A stretch of DNA of 64,000 nucleotides from Hymenobacter jeongseonensis (GCF_015694725.1 NZ_JADQDQ010000001.1:372001-436000), one strand, 5' to 3'; counted from the stretch's first letter, positions 26,579 through 35,221 are shown. Made by a program: numbers and translations. The notes: generated by a model not told the origin, from the letters alone.

Positions 26579-27502
26579 ATGGCAAGCTTAAAAGAAGTCC
26601 GCAGCCGCATTCAGTCGGTGAGCAGCACGCAGCAGATTACCAAAGCCATGAAAATGGTGGCGGCCGCCAAGCTGCGTCGTGCCCAGGACAACATCATCCG
26701 GATGCGGCCCTACGCCCAGCGCCTGAACGCCATTTTGGCGAACCTGACGCGGACGACCGATAACGACATCGTGAGCGAATACGGCGTGGCCCGCGAGGTG
26801 CGCCGGGTGCTGGTCATTGCCGTTACTTCGGACCGTGGTCTGGCGGGTGCATTCAACTCGAACGTGTTCAAGGGCGTGAACGCGGCCATTGCGGAACGCT
26901 ATGCTGGCCTGCCAGCGGCTAACATTTCCTACCTGGCCATCGGCAAGAAGGCGCACGACTACTACACCCGCAAGGGCGGCGTGGTGGGCAACTTCACCCA
27001 CGTGTTCGCCAAGCTGTCGTTCGACACGGTGCGCGAGGCGGCGGAGCTGGCCATGGACGGCTTCCGCAGCGGTACCTTCGATGAGGTGGTGATGGTGTAC
27101 AACGAGTTCAAGAACGTGGCCACCCAGATTGTGCGCACCGAGCAATTGCTGCCCCTGGTGAAAGTGGAAGCCCTGGCGGCGCCCGCTACCCCCCGGGATG
27201 CCAAAGCCGTGAGTGCGCTGGTGGAAGCCACCGCCAACGTGGACTACATCTTCGAGCCTTCGAAAGAGGAAATCATTCAAACGCTAATTCCGCAGTCGCT
27301 GAAAATCCAACTCTACAAAGCGGTGCTGGAAAGCAACGCCTCGGAGCACGGCGCCCGCATGACGGCCATGGACAAAGCCACCGACAACGCCGGTGAATTG
27401 CTCAAGGCCCTCAAGCTAACCTACAACCGGACGCGTCAGGCAGCCATCACGACCGAGATTCTCGAAATCGTGGGCGGCGCCGAAGCCCTAGCGGCTGGCT
27501 AA
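26579..27502 (+). CDS. atpG: F1Fo ATP synthase subunit gamma
   Basis: Gamma is the central rotating shaft. The protein begins with SLKEVRSRIQSVSSTQQITK and KMVAAAKLRRAQ, and has TSDRGLAGAFNSN near residue 84, and ends in the conserved ARMTAMDKATDNAGELLK and YNRTRQAAITTEILEIVGG. Length (307) is a little longer than in E. coli because of a middle insert. It is the last gene of the operon and is followed by a clear terminator. Confidence 0.97.
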   Translation: MASLKEVRSRIQSVSSTQQITKAMKMVAAAKLRRAQDNIIRMRPYAQRLNAILANLTRTTDNDIVSEYGVAREVRRVLVIAVTSDRGLAGAFNSNVFKGVNAAIAERYAGLPAANISYLAIGKKAHDYYTRKGGVVGNFTHVFAKLSFDTVREAAELAMDGFRSGTFDEVVMVYNEFKNVATQIVRTEQLLPLVKVEALAAPATPRDAKAVSALVEATANVDYIFEPSKEEIIQTLIPQSLKIQLYKAVLESNASEHGARMTAMDKATDNAGELLKALKLTYNRTRQAAITTEILEIVGGAEALAAG

Positions 27503-27523
27503 GCCTTAGGTATTGAACAACGC

Positions 27524-27559
27524 AAAAGGCCCGTTTCCGCTGGAGACGGGCCTTTTTTT
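27524..27559 (+). terminator. Terminator of the atp operon
   Basis: AAAAGGCCCGTTTCC pairs with GGAGACGGGCCTTTT across a GCT loop (one G-T pair in the stem), followed by a T-run. It lies just after the atpG stop. Confidence 0.9.
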
Positions 27560-27657
27560 GTGCGTTTGGTAGGCACTTGGCAAATAGCAATCCATCGAGG
27601 CGTCGCTAGGATGGGCTGCGGCCTATCTTTAACCGCGCAAAATAGAAACAGCTCATT

Positions 27658-30582
27658 ATGATTAAAATGCTACGTTCTAATGACGGGGATTTAGTGGAAG
27701 CATTGTGGCCAAGCAGGAGGGGCGCGCACTTCCGTCGCGGGCTGTTGCTGGTCTGGATGTGGGTGCTGACGATGGGGGCCACCAAGGCGCAGAATGGGAG
27801 CGTTGCCGGCATAGCTCAGGGCGAAACCCCGGCCTTGAGCACCGCCCTCAATCCGGATGGCACCTTGCGCAAGGGTGCGGCCGGCCCCTTCAGTGCCCGC
27901 GACTACACCATGTTTACAGCCGCCGATGGGCAGCCCGTATTTCGTCCGTCCAAAACAACTGGGCCGGCCGGCGCCGGCGATGAAAACTGGCAGGCGGGCT
28001 TCAACACTCCCGGCACGGACTACGTGGTGCATGCCGTGCTCCGCGTAGGTACGGACATCTACATCGGCGGCGAGTTTACAACTGCTGGCCAAGTTAGTGC
28101 TAACCACATAGCCAAGTGGGACGGCACCGCCTGGAGCGCAGTGGGTACCGGCGCGGCCAACGGCGTGAACGGCCGGGTGAATGCGCTGGCCATCATAGGC
28201 AACACATTGTACGTAGGCGGCCGGTTCAGCCAAGCCGGCGGGGTGCCTGTGAGCAACATGGCCCGCTGGAACGGCACGGCGTGGAGCAGCCTGGGGCCGG
28301 CCCCGGCCATGGGCGTCGGAAATGAGGTGTACGCTTTGGCGGTGATGGGTACCACGCTGTACGTAGGCGGCGGCTTTACCACGGCCGGGGGACTGCCAGC
28401 TTCCCACCTGGCCCAGTGGAATGGCACCTCTTGGAGCGCCGTGGGCGGCGGGGTAAACAACGTCGTGAAGGCATTGGCTGTGCTGGGCTCCACGCTGTAC
28501 GTGGGCGGCTTCTTCAATAAGGCAAACGGCTTGCCGGCCGAACACGTGGCGCAGTGGAACGGTACGGTGTGGAGTGCGCTGGGCGCGGGTACCAACAGTG
28601 GCGTGAACGCGCTGGCCGTGCAGGGCACGGAGCTGTTTGTGGGCGGTCAGTTCTGGGAAGCGGGCGGCGTGCCAGCCCAGCGGATAGCGCGCTGGGACGG
28701 TAGCCGCTGGGCCGCGCTCGGCGCGGGCATCAACGGCATTGTGTATGCGCTGGAATCTTCAGCCAGTGGCCTCTACGTGGGGGGCGATTTTGCGCAGGCT
28801 GGGGGCCAGTCGGCCAATTCGGTGGCCCATTGGAATGGCACGGCCTGGAGCGCGGTAGGCACTGCCGCAGCCAATGGCGCCAACGCGCAAGTGAATGTCT
28901 TGTGCGTGGCCGGCACCACGCTCTACGCGGGCGGTGAACTGACGGTAGCGGGCGGCGTGGCCGCGTCGTACGTGGCGCAATGGAACGGCACAAGCTGGAA
29001 CTCGCTGGGCGGGGGCCTGGGCCTGAGCAGTGTGGGCGTGGTGGCCGCCGTGGCGGTGATGGGCCCCGACGTGTACGTGGGCGGCTACTTCGGTACGGCC
29101 GGTGCGGTGTCGGCCAACAACATTGCCCGGTGGGACGGCCGGGCCTGGCACACGCTGGGCACGGGTCCGGCCAACGGCGTGAACAAAGGTGTGCTGTGCC
29201 TGGCGGTGGCCGGGCCCGACTTATTCGTGGGCGGGGATTTTACCGCTGCGGGCGGGGTGCCGGCCCGGCACCTGGCGAAGTGGAACGGCACCACCTGGAG
29301 CCCCTTGGGCGCGGGTACCAACGAGCTGGTGTATGCCCTGGCCGTGGACGGGCCGACGCTGTACGCGGGCGGTAGTTTCACCGAAGCCGGCGGCGCCGAG
29401 GCCAACTTCATTGCCCAGTGGAATGGTACGGCCTGGAGCCCGCTGCTGATGGGCGCCACCAACGGCTTACGGGGCGAAGTAGTAACTCTGGCCGTGATGG
29501 GCAGCAAGCTCTTTGCCGGCGGCAGCTTTCATGTATATCCTCCTGGGGCGCAGTTGGTGCAGTACCTGGCCCAGTGGGACGGCCGAACCTGGGCCGCCGT
29601 GGGCACCGGCAATACGCCCGGCGTCAACAGCCGGGTGGAGGCCCTGACGGTGGCCGACAATGTGCTCTATGTCGGTGGCTATTTTACGGAGGCCGACGGC
29701 CGCCCGGCGCCCAACCTGGCGCTGTGGAACGGCAGGGCGTGGAGCACCCTCGGCCTGGGCCAGACCAAAGCGCCGAATACTACCATTCGGGCCATTGCCG
29801 TGTCGGGCAGCAGCGTGTACGTGGGCGGTCAGTTCTACACCCAGCGCACGTCACCGCCCGCGTCCACCCAGTACGCCGCCAAGTGGGACGATTTCGAATG
29901 GAGCGACTTGGGTACCGGCTTGAATCAGAATGTACTCGCGATGGCCATCACCAAGAGCGGCAAGGTGGTGGCTGGCGGCAACCTCAGCGGAGTGGCCGAT
30001 AACAGCAAGCTCATGTCGCACGTGGCTTTCTACAACGACCCCTTGCTGGCCATCCTCACCTCGCTGAATCCCACGCACGCCCTCGTCGGCCTTCCGCTCA
30101 CCATCACGGGCACCAACTTGGGCGGGGCCACGGCCGTCAACTTCACGGGCACTGCCAACCAAGTGGTTACGGCGGGCTTCACCGTGAACGCGGCCGGCAC
30201 CCAGATTAGCGGGGTGGTGGTGCCCGCCGGGGCCATGCCCGGGCCCCTCACCGTCACCACTCACGGCGGCATCACCAACGGACTGAACTTCACACTGGTG
30301 CCTCTGGCCACGGTGCCGGCCAAAGGCCCCGACCCGCTACGCCTTTATCCCAACCCGGCCCGCGGCACGGTGACGGTGCTGCTGCCCGTTGCGCCCGGCA
30401 CCCGGTACGCCACCCTTACGGTGTTGGACGCGCTGGGCCGCTCTCTGCGCACCCAACTCGTGCCGTTGCCGGCGGCCGGGGGCGCGGCGCCCCTGTCGCT
30501 CACTGGCCTGGCTCCGGGCCTTTACCAGGTGCGCGCACAGGTGGGGATGCAGCAGCTGAGCCAGCGCCTGGCTGTGGAGTAG
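27658..30582 (+). CDS. Large T9SS cargo protein with 13 propeller-like repeats
   Basis: The 974-residue product has a signal peptide with a long n-region (hydrophobic core LLLVWMWVLTMGATKA, residues about 29-44). About 13 repeats of 46-52 residues follow (residues about 120-790), each with the pattern LAVxGxxLYVGGxFxxAGG, then AxWNGTxWSxLG. A partial repeat and an IPT/TIG-like domain (SLNPTHALVGLPLTITGTNLG) come next. The C-terminus LRLYPNPARGTVTVLLP to LAPGLYQVRAQ and RLAVE is a type A T9SS sorting domain. It should be exported and attached to the surface or released. The repeats resemble delta-60 or kelch-type beta-propellers. Function is unknown; ligand binding or adhesion is inference. 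A TATCTTTA motif at 27624-27631 may be its promoter. Confidence 0.85.
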   Translation: MIKMLRSNDGDLVEALWPSRRGAHFRRGLLLVWMWVLTMGATKAQNGSVAGIAQGETPALSTALNPDGTLRKGAAGPFSARDYTMFTAADGQPVFRPSKTTGPAGAGDENWQAGFNTPGTDYVVHAVLRVGTDIYIGGEFTTAGQVSANHIAKWDGTAWSAVGTGAANGVNGRVNALAIIGNTLYVGGRFSQAGGVPVSNMARWNGTAWSSLGPAPAMGVGNEVYALAVMGTTLYVGGGFTTAGGLPASHLAQWNGTSWSAVGGGVNNVVKALAVLGSTLYVGGFFNKANGLPAEHVAQWNGTVWSALGAGTNSGVNALAVQGTELFVGGQFWEAGGVPAQRIARWDGSRWAALGAGINGIVYALESSASGLYVGGDFAQAGGQSANSVAHWNGTAWSAVGTAAANGANAQVNVLCVAGTTLYAGGELTVAGGVAASYVAQWNGTSWNSLGGGLGLSSVGVVAAVAVMGPDVYVGGYFGTAGAVSANNIARWDGRAWHTLGTGPANGVNKGVLCLAVAGPDLFVGGDFTAAGGVPARHLAKWNGTTWSPLGAGTNELVYALAVDGPTLYAGGSFTEAGGAEANFIAQWNGTAWSPLLMGATNGLRGEVVTLAVMGSKLFAGGSFHVYPPGAQLVQYLAQWDGRTWAAVGTGNTPGVNSRVEALTVADNVLYVGGYFTEADGRPAPNLALWNGRAWSTLGLGQTKAPNTTIRAIAVSGSSVYVGGQFYTQRTSPPASTQYAAKWDDFEWSDLGTGLNQNVLAMAITKSGKVVAGGNLSGVADNSKLMSHVAFYNDPLLAILTSLNPTHALVGLPLTITGTNLGGATAVNFTGTANQVVTAGFTVNAAGTQISGVVVPAGAMPGPLTVTTHGGITNGLNFTLVPLATVPAKGPDPLRLYPNPARGTVTVLLPVAPGTRYATLTVLDALGRSLRTQLVPLPAAGGAAPLSLTGLAPGLYQVRAQVGMQQLSQRLAVE

Positions 30583-30789
30583 TCGCCGGTGAGGTGCCCG
30601 CCGAGGGGGCAGTTGAGAGGGGCGAAGGCCCTAGATTTTCGCCTTAAAAACGAGGTGGTTGGTTGCGACCCGCGCATTTTCTGACCGCCTGGCCATACTG
30701 TTGGGGGCAGGGCTGCGTTCAACGGAGCCCTCCCGGGCCTACGGCCGAGCGGGAGGGTCCGGCTCTGCGCTTCCATTTCCACCGCTGCT

Positions 30790-31161
30790 ATGTTCATTGC
30801 TCCTGCTTCTTTGCTTCTTTCGGCGGGCCGCCACTTGGCCTGGCCGCTGCCGCTGCTGGTGCTGCTGGCCAGCCCCGCCGCCCTCGCCCAGGCCCCGGCC
30901 GAGCCCCTGGCCGAGCTGAGCGTGTACCCCAACCCGGCCCACATCCGAGCTACGGTGCAGGTGCCGGCGGTGGCCGGGGCCACCAGCGCCACCGTCACGC
31001 TCATTGACTCCCAGGGCACCGTGGTGTTTGAGCAGCCCGTGAGCTTGCTCGAAACCGGCGGCGCGGCCGAAGTGCCCTTGCTGGGCAAGGCGCCCGGCCT
31101 CTACCGGGTGCAGGTGAAGGTGGGCGACCTGCGCACGGCGCGCACCCTGAAGGTGGAGTAG
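30790..31161 (+). CDS. Minimal secreted protein: signal peptide plus T9SS sorting domain
   Basis: This 123-residue product is only a signal peptide (hydrophobic core WPLPLLVLLASPAALA, cleavage near residue 34) joined to a type A sorting domain of about 80 residues (LAELSVYPNPAHIRATVQVP, VTLIDSQGTVVFEQPV, APGLYRVQVKVGDLRTART, LKVE). There is no cargo domain between them. It ends like functional sorting domains and keeps an intact frame, so it may be made. It could be a remnant of a larger cargo gene that lost its middle, or a real small protein. It lies between a large T9SS cargo gene and a pseudogene. Confidence 0.7.
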   Translation: MFIAPASLLLSAGRHLAWPLPLLVLLASPAALAQAPAEPLAELSVYPNPAHIRATVQVPAVAGATSATVTLIDSQGTVVFEQPVSLLETGGAAEVPLLGKAPGLYRVQVKVGDLRTARTLKVE

Positions 31162-31219
31162 GCCGTTCAGCAGCCTCTGGCCCCTCGTCACCCCACCCCC
31201 GGCCCTTCCCCTAAACACC

Positions 31220-31348
31220 AGTTGGTCGTTCGGAGCTTGCTCGGGGCCGGGCAGTGCGGCCGGCGGGTGGCGCGGGCTCGGCGAGCCCGCGCCTGAATGA
31301 ACGGAGGATTTCTTTCCGGCGGGCGCGGACTCGCAGAGTCCACGCTAC
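31220..31348. repeat. Mixed palindromic repeats after the mini-T9SS gene
   Basis: The gap holds AGTTGGTCGTTCGGAGC near 31220 (as in 15130-15275), a perfect hairpin GGCGCGGGCTC/GAGCCCGCGCC at 31269-31293, and GCGCGGACTC/GAGTCCACGC at 31323-31345 (one mismatch). The last two resemble the repeat at 58191-58267. Confidence 0.6.
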
Positions 31349-31365
31349 AATGGAGGAGCGCCGGG

Positions 31366-31840
31366 CTAGGACACGGGCGCGGGATTCTTGAGAGCGCGGC
31401 CGGGGAAGCGTTGGCTCAGGTCATCATAGGCGGCCTGGGCGCCGGGCTGGCGCTGCTGGGCCATAAACTTGATGTTTTAGTACACCGGCGAGGCCTGGCT
31501 CATGGTTTCGGAGCCGGCCAGCATCACGGTGCTTTTCAGGTCGAGGGCGACCTATTCGGCCAGCTTCTCGAGGGGGGAGGGCGGTGGCCACGCCCACGTC
31601 CTGCTCCAGCTCCTCGAAGCTGATGAAGGGGGGCACGAAGGCGGGCGAGTTGGCGGCGTAGTCGAGCAGCTTGCCCATGTAGCCCATGGACTTGTCGCCC
31701 ATTTTCACGATGTTCTGGCGCTCGTCCGGGGCGAGGGGGTGGAGGTAGGGGGCGAGCAGGGCGCGGGCCTGCTTGAGGTGGTCGAGGGCTTCGGCCAGCT
31801 TGGCGGGTGTAATGGAAGTGGTAGGAAGATTGGTTGGTGA
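31366..31840 (-). pseudogene. Broken gene of a small uncharacterised family
   Basis: Read on the minus strand, the first part gives ITPAKLAEALDHLKQARALL and MGDKSMGYMGKLLDYAANSP, then FVPPFISFEELEQDVG. This matches a family of about 140-150 residue hypothetical proteins from memory. A frameshift lies near 31575-31580, in a run of C residues on the minus strand. After it, the expected continuation (LEKLAE, then LKSTVMLAGSETMSQASPVY, then IKFMAQQRQPGAQAAYDDLS) is read in another frame and interrupted by a TAG near 31553 and a TAA near 31477. No ATG is left at the expected start. Three separate lesions indicate an old pseudogene. Confidence 0.8.
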
Positions 31841-31982
31841 GAAAAAGAAGACCAGCCGCCCCTGCTGCCGGGCACCGGGCAGGCCACGCGGCCTGCCCCG
31901 GAAAGGTGGGCATTATTTCTGAAAATAAAGCAGTTCGCTGAGGAAATTCTTCAACTTACTGCGAGCTGTAGGGGGGTGATTG

Positions 31983-31990
31983 TACCTTTG
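31983..31990 (+). promoter_or_regulatory. Promoter -7 element before the parallel beta-helix T9SS gene
   Basis: TACCTTTG matches the TAnnTTTG consensus and lies 94 bases before the chosen ATG at 32085. No clear -33 element is seen. Confidence 0.5.
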
Positions 31991-32084
31991 ATGGAAATAC
32001 TTCAACCCTAACATATAAAAAGTCTCTGTGTGACGCACAGGACCGTTGCCTTACCTCCAGGACGTGGCACTCCAAGTTGCTTGC

Positions 32085-34829
32085 ATGACACAACTTTATT
32101 CTTTGGTTGCCCGCCCGGTCTTTGCGGGCCGCGTTCTGGTCCTGTTCGGGTTGCTGCTGGCCCTGCTGCTCTCCGGCCGCGCCCACGCCACCGTGTACTA
32201 CGTCAACGTGGCCCGACCCGACAACACCGGCGACGGCCGCAGCTGGGACACGGCCAAGAAGGACGTGCAAGCCGCCATCAACTTGGCCACCGTGGCCGGC
32301 GACGAGGTGTGGGTGAAGGCCGGCACGTACCGGCCCACCCAGGTGCCGACCACCTACCCAGCCTCCGTACGATACCAAGCCATCTACCTGTTCACGGCCG
32401 ATATCAAGCTATACGGCGGCTTTGCCGGCTCCGAAACCGCTGCCGCCCAGCGCAACCCCGCGGCCAACCTCACTACCCTGAGCGCCGACATTGACAACAA
32501 CGACGGTCCGACCCCCACTACCACCACCACGGCCAGCAACGCCTACCACGTGCTGGTGACCAACGGGCGCGGCAGCGCCTGCGTGGTGGACGGCTTTACC
32601 CTGACTGGCGGGCGGGCCGACGGACCGAGCTTCGCCCCTAAAATGAACGTTGGGGCAGGGATGTCCAACCTCTTCAGCAGCCCTACGGTGAGCAACTGCG
32701 TCTTCAGCGCCAATACGGCCAGTAGTGGCGGAGGCATGTACAACGAAAACAGCAGCCCCACGGTGAGCCAGTGCACCTTCAGCGGCAACACGGCTAGCCT
32801 CGGCGGCGGTGGCATGTACCTTTTTGCCAACAGCAGCCCCACGGTGAGCAGCTGCACCTTTACCGGCAATACGACCGGCATCAGGGGCAACGGCGCGGGT
32901 ATAGGCAGCAACCTCGGCAACCTCGGCAGCCTCAAAGCAAGCAACTGCGTCTTCAGTGGCAACACCTCCGGCGGCGCCAGCAGTGGCGGCGGGGTGTCCA
33001 TCAGTGGCACCGGCAACAGCAATTCCACGGTGAGCGGCTGCGTCTTCAGCGGCAACACGGTTACCAGCGGCAACAGCGGCGGTATGTCCATCAGCGGCAG
33101 CAATTCCACGGTGAGCAACTGCGTCTTCAGCAGCAACACGGTTACCAGCGGCAACAGCGGCGGTATGTCCATCAGCGGCGACAATGCCAAAGTGAACAAC
33201 TGCGTCTTCAGCAGCAACACGATTACTGGCGGCAACGGCGGCGGAATGTCCATCAGCAACAGCTTCAACCCCACGGTGAGCGGTTGCACCTTCAGCGGCA
33301 ACACGGCCATGGGCACCAGCAGCCTCGGCGGCGGCCTGTATAGCGCCGCCGCCACCGGGGGCACCCTGACCAACTGCATCCTCTACCAGAACACCACCCC
33401 GAACAACAACAACGACCTCAACCGCGAAGAACTCTACAAGGTAGATGCCACCAACGTGCTCACCGTCAGCCACTGCATCGTGCGCGACGCGGCGGGCACG
33501 GCGCCGAACCTCACGGTTCTTAACGCCACGCTCAGCAACTGCTACACCGAGGCCCCCGGCTACGTGGACGCGGCCAATCCTATTGGCTCCGACGGCCTAT
33601 GGGCCACCGCCGACGACGGCCTGCGCCTAGCCTGCGGCAGCTTCGCCGTGGACTTAGGCACGGGCACGACCCCGGCCACCGACCTGCTGGGCAACCCCCG
33701 CCTGCGCGCGCTGGACCTGGGCGCCTACGAGGTAGCGGGCAGCAGCGCGCCGTCGAACAACCTTCCCGCGGCCACCACCACCGTGCTGGGGGTGCAAACC
33801 GCGGTTTCCCTGCCCTACTCCGACTGTGTGAACCAGCTGCTGCAGCTCAACGCTGCCGGGGCCTACACCCTACGCGGCCGCACCGTCGTCACGGTTTTCG
33901 TGCAGGCCACGGCGCCCACCTACAACCGCCAGCCCTACGTGCGCCGCTACTACGACCTCGCTCCGGCCGCCAACGCCGCCACGGCCACGGCCGAGCTCAC
34001 GCTCTACTTCACCCAAGCCGATTTCGCCGACTACAACGCCGCCCGCGCCGGCCGGCCCGCGCTGCCCACCTCGGCCGCCGACCCCGAAGGCTACGCGGCC
34101 AACCTGCGCCTGACGCAGTTCCACGGCACGAGCGCCACCGGCGCGCCGGGCAGCTACACCGGCTGGGCCGGCGCCGGGCCAGCCAAGGTCTTTATTACCC
34201 CCACGGCCGTGACGTACAACGCCGCCGCCACCCGCTGGGAAGTGCGCTTCCCGGTCACAGGCTTTTCGGGCTTCTTTGCCCACACCGGTTCCGCGCCGCT
34301 GCCGGTAGCGCTCACGGCCTTCACGGCCACGGCCGAGGGCCCCGCCGCCGTGCGCTTGGCCTGGGCCACGGCCACCGAGCAGAACAGCGCCCGCTTCGAG
34401 GTGGAGCGCAGCCTGGACGGCCGCACGTTCGCCGGCATCGGCACGGTGGCCGCGGCGGGCACCAGCAGCAGCGCCCGCGCCTACGAGTGGCTCGATGCCC
34501 GGCGGCCGGCGAGCGCCTCCGCGCTCTACTACCGCCTGCGGCAGGTGGACGTAGATGGCACTTTCAGCTACTCGCCGGTGCGCACCGTCGCCCTGTCGGG
34601 CCCGGCCGCCAGCCGCCTCGTGCTGGCGCCCAATCCGGCCCGGGCCACCACGGTGACCGGCGCGGCCGCCGGCGCCCCGGTCACCGTGTTCGACGCCGTG
34701 GGCCGCGCGGTGCTCGCGGCCACGGCCAATGCGGCGGGCGCGGCGGCGCTCGTGCTGCCGGCCCACTTGCCGGCGGGCGTGTACGTGGTGCGCACCGGCA
34801 CCCAGGCCGTGCGCCTCGTGGTGGAATAG
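32085..34829 (+). CDS. T9SS cargo protein with right-handed beta-helix repeats
   Basis: The 914-residue product has a signal peptide (GRVLVLFGLLLALLLSGRAHA, cleaved before TVYYVN). The next part carries the YYVNVARPDNTGDGRSWDTA start typical of choice-of-anchor/pectin-lyase-like proteins. Cys- and Ser-rich repeats with the core NCVFSGNT (residues about 200-430) form a right-handed parallel beta-helix. A later beta region follows, then the ALTAFTATAEGPAAVRLAW domain and the LVLAPNPARATTVTGAAAG sorting domain ending in RLVVE. Parallel beta-helix proteins often bind or cut polysaccharides, but no catalytic residues can be named. An upstream in-frame TTG at 32046 would spoil the signal peptide, so ATG 32085 was chosen. 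Confidence 0.88.
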   Translation: MTQLYSLVARPVFAGRVLVLFGLLLALLLSGRAHATVYYVNVARPDNTGDGRSWDTAKKDVQAAINLATVAGDEVWVKAGTYRPTQVPTTYPASVRYQAIYLFTADIKLYGGFAGSETAAAQRNPAANLTTLSADIDNNDGPTPTTTTTASNAYHVLVTNGRGSACVVDGFTLTGGRADGPSFAPKMNVGAGMSNLFSSPTVSNCVFSANTASSGGGMYNENSSPTVSQCTFSGNTASLGGGGMYLFANSSPTVSSCTFTGNTTGIRGNGAGIGSNLGNLGSLKASNCVFSGNTSGGASSGGGVSISGTGNSNSTVSGCVFSGNTVTSGNSGGMSISGSNSTVSNCVFSSNTVTSGNSGGMSISGDNAKVNNCVFSSNTITGGNGGGMSISNSFNPTVSGCTFSGNTAMGTSSLGGGLYSAAATGGTLTNCILYQNTTPNNNNDLNREELYKVDATNVLTVSHCIVRDAAGTAPNLTVLNATLSNCYTEAPGYVDAANPIGSDGLWATADDGLRLACGSFAVDLGTGTTPATDLLGNPRLRALDLGAYEVAGSSAPSNNLPAATTTVLGVQTAVSLPYSDCVNQLLQLNAAGAYTLRGRTVVTVFVQATAPTYNRQPYVRRYYDLAPAANAATATAELTLYFTQADFADYNAARAGRPALPTSAADPEGYAANLRLTQFHGTSATGAPGSYTGWAGAGPAKVFITPTAVTYNAAATRWEVRFPVTGFSGFFAHTGSAPLPVALTAFTATAEGPAAVRLAWATATEQNSARFEVERSLDGRTFAGIGTVAAAGTSSSARAYEWLDARRPASASALYYRLRQVDVDGTFSYSPVRTVALSGPAASRLVLAPNPARATTVTGAAAGAPVTVFDAVGRAVLAATANAAGAAALVLPAHLPAGVYVVRTGTQAVRLVVE
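33030..33275 (+). repeat. 81-84 bp coding tandem repeat in the beta-helix gene
   Basis: Two nearly identical 81-bp units (33030-33110 and 33111-33191) and a third, more diverged 84-bp unit (33192-33275) encode 27-28 residue beta-helix rungs. The frame is kept in every unit, so changes in copy number would add or remove whole rungs. Confidence 0.8.
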
Positions 34830-34848
34830 GGGCAGCTTTACGTTTCTG

Positions 34849-34882
34849 AAAAGGCCCCGGCGCTCTGCGTCGGGGCCTTTTT
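34849..34882. terminator. Bidirectional terminator after the beta-helix gene
   Basis: AAAAGGCCCCG (34849-34859) pairs with CGGGGCCTTTT (34871-34881), followed by T. It separates the plus-strand T9SS gene from the minus-strand HAD remnant. Confidence 0.85.
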
Positions 34883-34886
34883 GGGT

Positions 34887-35174
34887 TTATTCCAGGTGCA
34901 TGTACTGGCGCTGGGCACGCTGCTTGTCGGGCTTGGGGGCTTTGGGTTGTTGCGCGATTAGCTCCAGCAGCCGCGCGGGCGTGAAGCCAGTGAAATCCTT
35001 TAGGTAGGCGAGGGGGTTCTGGAAGTCTTTCTCGTTGAGCGAGGAGCCGATGGCCACGCAGCGCATGCCGGCTCGGTAGGCGGCCTGCTCGCCCAGCACG
35101 GCGTCTTCGAACACGATGCAGTCTTCGGGGCGGGCACCCAGCCTGGCGGCGGCCACCGAGAAGGTATCGGCGTG
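34887..35174 (-). pseudogene. Truncated HAD phosphatase copy (C-terminal half only)
   Basis: From HADTFSVAAARLGARPEDC to the end RAQRQYMHLE this piece matches the C-terminal part of the intact HAD gene at 37529-38242, with roughly 80% identity counted by eye over about 95 residues. The N-terminal half, including the DxD nucleophile motif, is missing. An ATG at 35201 would make a 104-residue frame, but its first ten residues come from unrelated sequence past the breakpoint. The breakpoint is near 35175, where the sequence becomes the tail of a T9SS gene on the opposite strand. Confidence 0.85.
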
Positions 35175-35176
35175 TA

Positions 35177-35221
35177 CGTGTGCGGGTGGGGAGCATGGCA
35201 CTGCGCCTCACGGTGGAGTAA
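35177..35221 (+). pseudogene. Tail fragment of a lost T9SS cargo gene
   Basis: Fourteen codons in plus frame read RVRVGSMALRLTVE and a TAA stop, the typical end of a type A T9SS sorting domain. Nothing upstream continues the domain; the sequence instead becomes the truncated HAD gene. It marks the far side of a deletion. Confidence 0.65.

Noticed and set aside
26579..27502. Missing atpD/atpC as a sign of operon damage
   Set aside because: A split F1Fo operon, with beta and epsilon elsewhere, is normal in Bacteroidota.
33030..33275. A CRISPR-like repeat array
   Set aside because: The units are tandem, in frame and coding, without unique spacers.
35175..35201. A 104-residue protein starting at ATG 35201 for the HAD fragment
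   Set aside because: The first residues come from sequence past the breakpoint, and the nucleophile half is missing. It is called a truncated copy.
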